64,000 bases of DNA, taken from Clonostachys chloroleuca (lineage: Eukaryota; Ascomycota; Sordariomycetes; Hypocreales; Bionectriaceae). The stretch covers positions 9,796,001-9,860,000 of the forward strand of contig JBANAY010000003.1 of the NCBI GenBank assembly GCA_037952775.1, in the 5' to 3' direction. Shown here one piece after another: positions 56,526 through 64,000 of the stretch. Within the stretch, counting starts at the first letter, position 1. Each line of letters begins with the position of its first letter. The translations under genes and the position numbers were made by a program. Below the pieces are notes generated by a model that saw only the letters and a program-made list of their open reading frames with translations, did no database searches and was not told where the DNA came from.

Positions 56526-58498
56526 ATGGCTGCCCAGACAAAATACGCAAAGGAGCCTGGGGAGATCCGTATCCTCACGGCTAATGCCATGCTTGGGTGA
56601 GTTTAAAAAAAAAAACACCCCCTACCGCTTAACGAAGCTTACATTCTAATTTCAATACAAGGTATGGATACAAGGCGGACCATTTCTGGTATGGCATCCA
56701 CGAATATCACCCTGATGCTATCGTCATCGACTCCGGCAGCACGGATGGTGGCCCCTTCAAACTAGGGATGGGTCGCAAGACTGTCGCAGATGAATCCTAC
56801 ATTCGTGATCTGACTCCATACGTCACTGCCTGTGCTCACTACGGGATCAAACTTCTAGTAAGTAGTGCTGGTGGAGATGGTAGCGACAAGCATCTCGCCG
56901 AGATCGTTGCCATTATCAACAAAATTATTGAAGACAACGGCTTCAGGTTCAAGGTCGCCACCATTGGTGCTTCCGTCAGCAAGCAAATTGTCCTCTCCAA
57001 GATGAAGGAAGGTAAAATCAGTCCCTGCGGACCTGTCCCAGCCTTAACAGAACAGGATGTCAATACCGCTGTCGATATTGTTGCTCAGATGGGGCCAGAA
57101 CCGTAGGTTCCTCTCTTATATTCCTCAATATGTCATGATCTTGTGTGTTAACGTGCTTTCAGCTTTGTCAAGGCTCTCAAAGAGGGCAACCCGGACATCG
57201 TCGTGTCGGGTCGTGCCTACGATCCTTCACCATTTGCAGCATTTTGCATCAACCTTGGGGTAGAAACTGCAACTGCTTTCCACCTGGGGAAGATCCTCGA
57301 ATGTGGTGGACAGTGCGCTGTGCCCAAGGGTCGATCAATGATTGCTACCATCCGCAAAGATTCCTTCGATCTCACTCCTCTAAACCCCATTGAAAGATGC
57401 ACACCCCTCTCCGTTGCAGCCCATTCACTGTATGAGAAGACCCGACCAGATCAGCTTCCTGGGCCAGGGGGTGTGCTTCACCTCGACACCGCCAGCTACA
57501 AGGTTTTAGAAGATGGACGTACCGTTCGATGCTGGGGCTCTCACTTCGTCCCGACTCCAACCTATCAAGTCAAACTGGAAGGTGTCTCTCCAGTGGGGCA
57601 CCGCGCCATCTTTATTGGTGGATTCCGTGATCCCATCCTCATAGCAGGATTGGATGACTTCCTCGAGAACCGCGTCCGAAATTACACCCGAGGTCTATTT
57701 CCTGAACTCGATAAGTCTGACGACTGCCGACTCATCTTCCACGTCTATGGTCGTAACGCCATCATGGGACCCCTAGAACCTAATCCAGTCCCCAGCCACG
57801 AAGTCGGTGTTCTGGGCGAGGTTGTAGCGCCCACTGCGGCAAAGGCCATGGCTATCGCAAACAGTGCCCGTGTCTCGTGCTTGCATCTCTACTATCCAGG
57901 CATCCTCGCCACAACCGGAAACTTCGCCAGTCCTCTCAGCCCTCACGAGCAGGATGCAGGTGCCGTTTTCAAGTTTAGCCTCTACCACCTCATGGACATT
58001 GAGGACGCAGCCGACCCAAACCTGTTCCCTATCAACTATCTCAATGTCGGTCCTGGGACATACACCAAGAATCCGTCTCACGGGCAGCAGTTTTATGAAC
58101 TCAAAAGCTTCCTCGGCGTATTACCACAAGAGATTCCAAAGAAGCAAGTACCCACCTCAGCCATCACTATACGCGACATCGCCAGCGTCGTGAGATCTAA
58201 GAACAGCGGCCCCTTTGAGCTGACATTCGATATTATGTTTGACGACGATATGCACTTTAACCGTGTTAAGGAGGCCAAAGTGTTGACCAACGAGACAATC
58301 AAGTCTTTATATCAAATCAAGGATGAGGATATCGTGGTGAACATGTATTTCCAGCCTGCTCTGGCTTGGAAGTGTACGATTCGGAGACCCTGGGCTCAAG
58401 GGAGCGTCGGCGAGCGTGATACTCTAGGAACTGCTCAGCATGCGCCTTTGCTCTCCGTTGCAGTTCCTGCCGCTGTGCAAACAAATGGACGTCTGTAG
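56526..58498 (+). CDS. AtuA (DUF1446) family protein fused to a DUF4387 domain
   Basis: Exons 56526-56596, 56662-57102, 57163-58498; 615 residues. The N-terminal two thirds match the acyclic-terpene-utilisation AtuA family (DUF1446): ILTANAMLGYGYKADHFWYG, IDSGSTDGGPFKLGMG, SSAGGDGSDKHL, DIVVSGRAYDPSPFAAFCINLG, GGQCAVPKGRSMIA. From about residue 500 the DUF4387 signature appears (ITIRDIASVVRSKNSGPFELTFDIMFDDDMHFNRV...). In bacteria these two are, as I recall, usually separate neighbouring genes acting in acyclic terpenoid or branched acyl degradation; the reaction of AtuA is not firmly known. Cytosolic or mitochondrial location cannot be told; no clear targeting peptide. It is divergent from regulator 2 and convergent with the FAD oxidase (229 bases apart). 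A bacterial origin is possible, but three introns-worth of exon structure argues it is old or well adapted. Confidence 0.87.
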
Positions 58499-58727
58499 AG
58501 AGACAACATGCTCTCTTATTTTATGTTTCCCTTTAGAATAAGTGTTTTGAATAGATTCAATGAACGAAAGCGACTTTCTCAAAATCTTCTATCCTTTGTG
58601 AGGGGCATATGTGTCGATCTGTTCTACGCGACCGATCTGGAACGTAGTGTCGCATTTGCCAGATTCCCAGCCCCAGCAGTGTAACTCTATCTGTCAGATG
58701 TCATTAAGATACCATCAAATGTCTGTC

Positions 58728-60286
58728 TTACAAGTGACTCTGCCGGACTGTAAGACTGTCTTCAGCAGTAAGTAACTGGACATGAAGGGATCTTTCACTA
58801 GCGATGCCTTCCATGATGCTGTTGTATGGCGTCTTGCTAGCCTCGGGGCTCCTCCACTTCCAGTAATGAAGATAATCATTTGATCTGCCCTCCAAGAGGT
58901 CCACAACATGTTTGCCGAGAGTCGGCAGGAACTTGAAGCCATGGCCGCTTCCGCCCGTTGCCACCATCAGCCCCTGGTAGCCAGGTACAAAATCGATAAC
59001 AAAGTGGTTGTCAAATGAATCGGTGTACCAACATAGCCGGGTCTTGGTCTCATACGGGATGAGCTCCGGCAGGAACTTTTGAACAAAGTCTTTGATCACA
59101 TTAGCCGCCGTTGCTGGGATTTTCCGGGTCGGTTGCCGCGTCCAACGCGTGGTAGGAATACTCCTAGCAGCACCGTCGGCTTGCGTTTGCGGATTGGTAA
59201 ACTTAGTCCCACGGTAACCAATCTTGACTGCCCCGTTTGGGTCTCGAGCGAATCCGTAAAGGCCTCCTTTCTCACCGGCGAAAATATTGTAACTAGGTGG
59301 TTTAGTCAGCAATCACTTTCTCTAGTCCTGTTCCGTGGTAGAAGAGCATACTTACGTCCATGTAGGGAAGTTCTCAGGAGCCAGGCGATCCCACAGAGGT
59401 GAACCTTTTGGCAGTTGAAAAATGCATACACTCCCGGCCGTTGTCTCGCAGAGGTTGTCGAGCTGCGGAACCAACGTGGGCGTCCATCCACCACAGGCCA
59501 TAATTGCCATTTCGGCATCGTGGACTATACCATCTGTTGTTCGGACTCCAGTAATTTTCGAATTTGTGTCATGAACGAAACCTGCAAATGTGCCTTTGTC
59601 GCCGCCCAGAATTGTTTGGACTCCCAAACTCTGAGCTTTATGAAGGGCGAAACGACAGGCCTTATCTGCGTACACGAAACCAGCCTGTATATCGAGAATG
59701 CCAAAATTATCTTGTCGGTTAAAAGGATTGATGGCAAAGTCGAAGCCGCTCGCCTTTGCACGGTCCACATCGGCAGGGTCAGTAAGCACGATTTGCGTAT
59801 TCGCCCTTCCTACTTTGGCCATGTTTTGAATGGTATCCTTTTCAAATTGTGATAGTTCAGGGCTCGAGGTCATGCTCAGGTTTCCGTTATTCACAAATAA
59901 CTTATCACTAGTCGTAAAGCCTGGAGGCAGGTTTTGGCCGGTTTGAATTTCTGCATTCCATCTCTTCCAGTGCGTGATTGCATCGAGAGCAAGCTCTTGA
60001 TGATGGTTTTGTGAACCATATGCAGCCCTAATGATCTTGTTGATATCTAGCCATGAAATTCAGACGCTAATTCTTGAGGAAGATGAGATCTCCACGTACC
60101 TGCTGAGGCAGCATCACAGCCTTTGTCGTAACTGTATTGGCTGTCATAATACGCCTGCTTATCCAGGATTTTTACGTTGCTGTAGCCATTCTCGGCGAGA
60201 TGCAATGCAGTACTAATCCCAAAGACGCCTGCGCCGACAATGACGATGGGAGAGGCTTTACTAGCGAGATGGGACGTCATTTTCAT
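58728..60286 (-). CDS. FAD-dependent amine/amino-acid oxidase (fructosyl-amino-acid or saccharopine oxidase-like), peroxisomal
   Basis: Exons 60286-60100, 60046-59356, 59292-58728; 480 residues. The Rossmann dinucleotide motif sits at the N-terminus (IVIVGAGVFGISTALHLAENG, then KILDKQ). DAO-superfamily features: ...AAYGSQNHHQELALDAITHWKRWN, GFVYADKACRFALHKAQSLGVQ, MACGGWTPTLVPQLDN, and near the end CWYTDSFDNHFVIDFVPGYQGLMVATGGSGHGFKFLPTLGKHVVDLL, where the C of RLCWYTD is the usual covalent-FAD cysteine. Last residues are SHL, a known variant of the PTS1 signal, so peroxisomal import is likely. It oxidises a secondary amine or N-substituted amino acid to an imine with release of H2O2; the exact substrate is open. 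Divergent from regulator 3. Confidence 0.9.
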
Positions 60287-61317
60287 TGCTGCTGCTGGTT
60301 GACATGAATTGGTTTTATATATGGTATGCTTTGATCAAACAAGACAGGCGTATTGTTTGCTCGTTCTGGCTTACTCCGAGACCTCGAAGGTACAGATTGC
60401 TAGTTTATTAGCATTCCTAGCATGAGGTTGCTCAGCCCGGGAGTCCGGCAATTCGGGTCTTTGACGGTAATCATCTCGTATTCCTCCGATATGACATTAC
60501 CCTTCAACAATGAGGATCCCTGAGTGCAGAGTCAACGGTCCCGCGTCGGTTATGGCACACGGACATTGGACGCATCTTATTGGCTCTTCGTATTCTTCCG
60601 AACCGAGCGGACCGGGATCGGATCCAACTGATCACACCGCCGCGCTTGTTCTTGAGCTTATTGCTTCAATCAATGCCTTGAACAAGGGGCCTCAGGTTCC
60701 TCACAGTGGCAATAAGCTGATCATCATTCATGTCTCGTGTTTTTTTCCCTCTTAAATGAAGCCGCCACGGTTCAGCTTGCAACACACACGACGTATATAA
60801 AGGCCAACTCTAGTGCCATATATCCTTTGAAATCACCTAGTGAGGTTCATAGCTAGGATTGTCTTTTATATTGATCAGAATATGATGCTACAATCTTCAT
60901 GCTACAATCTAGTAGGCTCACTATTGACTTTTCCTTGGTGCAACCTTAGATAGTAAAGTAAGGTAGAGAGTATCCTATTATTGATATCTCCATCCACACA
61001 CGTCTTCTCTATTCAATTTTTATCCAGGCCTTCGACCCATATTAAAATCTGGCCCAGAGGGAACAAAAGCTTCATGAGAGTAAAAGTCCTCCTTGTTACC
61101 ATTGCGAAATATGGCGATGCAATATTGTCTTGTAGATGTTTTGTCTGCGACTTCGGACCTCTTCACTAGCATGATGTAATGCAGAGACTTAGCGCAATCA
61201 CCAAATTTCTTATCTTCGTCTTGTCATCACCAGGATCTAAATCACAATACCACTCCCCTTGTCACGATTCAAAGTACTGGATCTTCGCGTCTGATTCCCT
61301 TCACACTCGTTACAAGT
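60287..61317. promoter_or_regulatory. Divergent promoter, FAD oxidase / regulator 3
   Basis: 1031 bases between starts. Around 60603-60621 four CCG/CGG triplets lie within 19 bases, an arrangement seen in Zn2Cys6 targets. The TGCGG pentamer of the 56-kb promoter was not found here. Short frames have no domains. Confidence 0.45.
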
Positions 61318-63592
61318 ATGCCTGAGCTACCAAGAAGTCGGCCTGCAAAAGGAGCCGCGCACCGTGTCCGGACAGGAAACAGAATGCTGGTAGCTTGCAT
61401 AGGCTGCAAGGAGCGGAAACTGAGGGTATGAACATCATAGTCAATGGGAACAACAGCGAGGCTGATATATCGATGCAGTGTGACGATCAAGTCCCGGCAT
61501 GCTCCAATTGTCGCAGAATTGGTTCAGGTAGGGAAATAGACGCTCTCTTCCCTAAAGAAGGCCTTGATAACTGGGGAAGAATTGTAGTATGCCTCGTCGA
61601 AGACCCCGCAACCAAACGACAACAGCCGCGCAACTACCTAGAGACACTGGAAGAACGTGTCCGCTTCTTGGAAGACAAACTTCGTGAGTCTGACTTGGAG
61701 GGATTGACTACTTCGCCGAGCAACGAGCCATCAACTTTATACTCTAGGACTGGCAGCGAGCAACACGAGTTGAGTGATCTATCTTCCATGATTGGCACCC
61801 TAAGCTTAAGTGCTGCAGGGGCAGAGCCGCATTATCTAGGCTCATCTTCCGTCTTTGCCTTTGCACGATTCGTCGAGCCGTCTCTGCGACAGGTCATCTC
61901 GTCTATTCCTCCTGATAAAGCGAGCGAGAGTTCTAGTCAACCCTCGATGCTTAACCCGTGTCCTCTGCCAGAATACCAGACAGCCGTCAGGCTAAGCAAT
62001 GCATATTTTCAGAATATCCACCCCCAATACCCATTTCTACATGAACCAACGTTCAGGATATGGGAATCGGCACTCAAGAGTCCACTTGACCCTTTCGAGG
62101 TCCTCGAGTACAATTCCGTGCCCATCTACTTCCTTTTTATGGTATGTACAATCTTTTGATATAAATAAAGAGAACCAATCGCCAACAATACTTCAAGGTG
62201 TACGCCGTTGGAGCTCTACTATTGCCAACGCCTGGGTATTCCCCAGAGCGGCTATATACTTCGGCCCTCCTCTATATTGACGAAATACTGTATCACGACA
62301 ATTTGGAATGCATACAGGCAATTCTTTGTTCGGCCACTTATTCTCTCCGCTCCTCTAAGGGGACTTCTCATTGGTAAGAAACATCTCAATTAGATGTATG
62401 AATCTAGCACTGATTGAAAGTAGGAAACTTGCCGGTCAAGCGCTCCGGCAATGTATCAATCTTGGCTACCACCGTGATCATAAGCGGCTGCGGCTAGCCA
62501 AAAGTCAACTTCAATCAGAATTGCAAAAAAGAGCGTTTTGGAGCGCATACTCGATGGAATGCTCAGCCTCGCTCCTTTTGGGACGTCCACTGAGCATCCG
62601 CCTGCAGGAAATTGATGTAGATGTAAGTTGAATCATCATGCAGTCTATCTACTTAGTGAGGCTCTGACTTTTCTGGATGTTAGCTTCCTCTCGATCTTGA
62701 GGATTCCTGTTTTAGCGAGACCGGACTATGCGAATCACCAAGGACCCCATCCGAACCACCGACGATGATGACACATGCGATCCATGGTTTCCGTTTTCGA
62801 AACTTGCTTGGCCGTATTCACTCAACGCTGTATTCCGATAACACTGCCACAGACTTTGATCGCCGGAACGCCCATATAAAGGACTTAATCGAGGAATTAG
62901 ACAAGCTTATGGCTTCCAGGCCCCTTCCAAGGTCGCCTCCTGATGGTGGTGCTCTCTCATTCTTTACAACTCCGGACTGGTACCAAGCCGTCTACGACTC
63001 TGCTATTCTACAGCTCTACCGAATTCATATAACAGACAGTCAGCGACCAGTCCCGCCCGACATTATCACCAAATGTATGCGTGCAGCCAAGAGCGCCTGC
63101 CACAGCTTCCGCCGTCAATTCTTAGGAACGCCTACAACGCCTACTTGGGGTGCTTTGCACGAGCTGTTCCTGGCCGGGTTGACATATCTGTACTGCTTAT
63201 GGAAAACATCTAGTGCTCGTGACTCGCTTCGTCATGATCAGATCAGCAGTACTTGCACGGATTGCACCATGGTTCTTGTCATAATGGCCGAACGATGGAA
63301 GGACGCCGCCCCGTACCGCGACGTCTTTGAAGCTCTTTCCAGCCGCACGATGACAATGATAGCCGATAAGCAGCAAGGGAAAGAATCCGCTCCTACTTGG
63401 TTTGCCACGGAACAGGATCGGTACTCGGCAGATCTACCAGAGTGGATGGCGGGAATCGCGGATTCCGGTATTTCTCTAGGGGTAGACTTGTTATTGAGCG
63501 GATTGGGGGATGAGTTCTCATTCCACGGAACTTGTGAAGGTGGTGGTGAGTCGTGGGATGGGATTGATGTCAGCACGATGTATCAATTGTAA
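61318..63592 (+). CDS. Zn(II)2Cys6 transcription factor (cluster regulator 3)
   Basis: Six exons: 61318-61425, 61479-61527, 61588-62141, 62198-62373, 62424-62622, 62684-63592; 664 residues. The zinc cluster is spread over exons 1-3: C27, C30, C37, C44, C47, C54 (2-6-6-2-6). Then a short linker and coiled-coil (NYLETLEERVRFLEDKL) and a fungal-specific TF domain (YFQNIHPQYPFLHEPTF, VYAVGALLLPTPGYSPERLY, GQALRQCINLGYHRDHKR, ELQKRAFWSAYSMECSASLLLGRPLSI). Intron-rich compared with the other regulators here. Probably controls the divergent FAD oxidase (inference from position). Nuclear. The whole gene reads open with consistent phases, so it is intact. Confidence 0.9.
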
Positions 63593-64000
63593 TGGCAATG
63601 CATGGATGGATTGATTCTTGCCCGCTGGCGTTACGTTCAGTTTCAAGGCTGTTGATAACAGTGCTTTTCTAACAACCTAGAAAGGACAACACTTCTTCTT
63701 GAGTAAGAACTAATCGTTAATTTCTTTCTTTATGACGCGCAACGAGGGTGTTCGTTTTTTTTAATTTGCAAAGCAAGAGTGGTAACGGAGAGCTCCATAC
63801 TCGACGCTCAGTAAGAATAATAGTATTGGACTACCTTGACCGTACATCCCTGTTCAGTATCCAAACCGACTCTTTTATGAACAATATCTTTGATCCTTTA
63901 CAAAAAGCTCTACCCAATCTGTTCCCCTTTCCTCCATGTCATTTTTGTATTAGACATCAGGCTTTGTGGCTTTCTCAACACTAGAAATAGTCACTAAATG
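63593..64000. other. Window end, downstream of regulator 3
   Basis: About 400 AT-rich bases with one 78-codon frame (63748-63984) that has no domain. No gene called. Confidence 0.5.

Overview
The window is nuclear DNA of a filamentous ascomycete (Pezizomycotina, probably Sordariomycetes; the class is inferred from gene content). The signs are short GT-AG introns of about 50-150 bp, many Zn(II)2Cys6 regulators and MFS permeases, and HET, NACHT-TPR and F-box genes. There are 20 gene models plus one decayed gene. I placed introns by reading both strands and requiring the frame to continue through known family motifs. I saw no tRNA, rRNA, CRISPR array or intact transposon.

Layout. 1-2.6 kb (-): decayed ABC-C transporter running off the left edge. 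4.2-7.7 kb (+): kinesin-8 motor. 10.2-11.9 kb (+): Dal5-type MFS permease. 12.6-14.6 kb (+): Zn2Cys6 factor. 14.9-20.6 kb: an apparent small-acid catabolic group of MFS permease (-), DapA-family aldolase (-) and D-2-hydroxyacid dehydrogenase (+), the last two sharing a divergent promoter. 22.5-23.7 kb (+): secreted/one-pass membrane protein. 24.8-40.7 kb: accessory-looking stretch with an orphan repeat protein, an AT-rich block, a HET protein, an F-box protein, an AA11-like LPMO, a carboxypeptidase Y-like peptidase and a NACHT-TPR protein. 41.0-46.9 kb: Ca2+/calmodulin-dependent kinase, an interrupted alpha/beta hydrolase and a DUF4419 protein.

47.4-63.6 kb is the most interesting region. It holds an MFS permease, a cyclase/formamidase-fold hydrolase, three Zn2Cys6 regulators, an AtuA-DUF4387 fusion protein and an FAD amine/amino-acid oxidase ending in a peroxisomal-type SHL. 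Each of the three metabolic promoters is divergent (permease/hydrolase, regulator 2/AtuA, oxidase/regulator 3). This looks like a catabolic gene cluster for an unidentified substrate; one of its promoters carries six TGCGG sites in 106 bp.

Sequence-quality caution. Three otherwise intact genes are broken by one base in a G or C homopolymer (11239-11243, 13825-13830, 23044-23050). Assembly error is the simplest explanation. The ABC transporter and the alpha/beta hydrolase instead carry in-frame stop codons made by substitution, which are more likely to be real.
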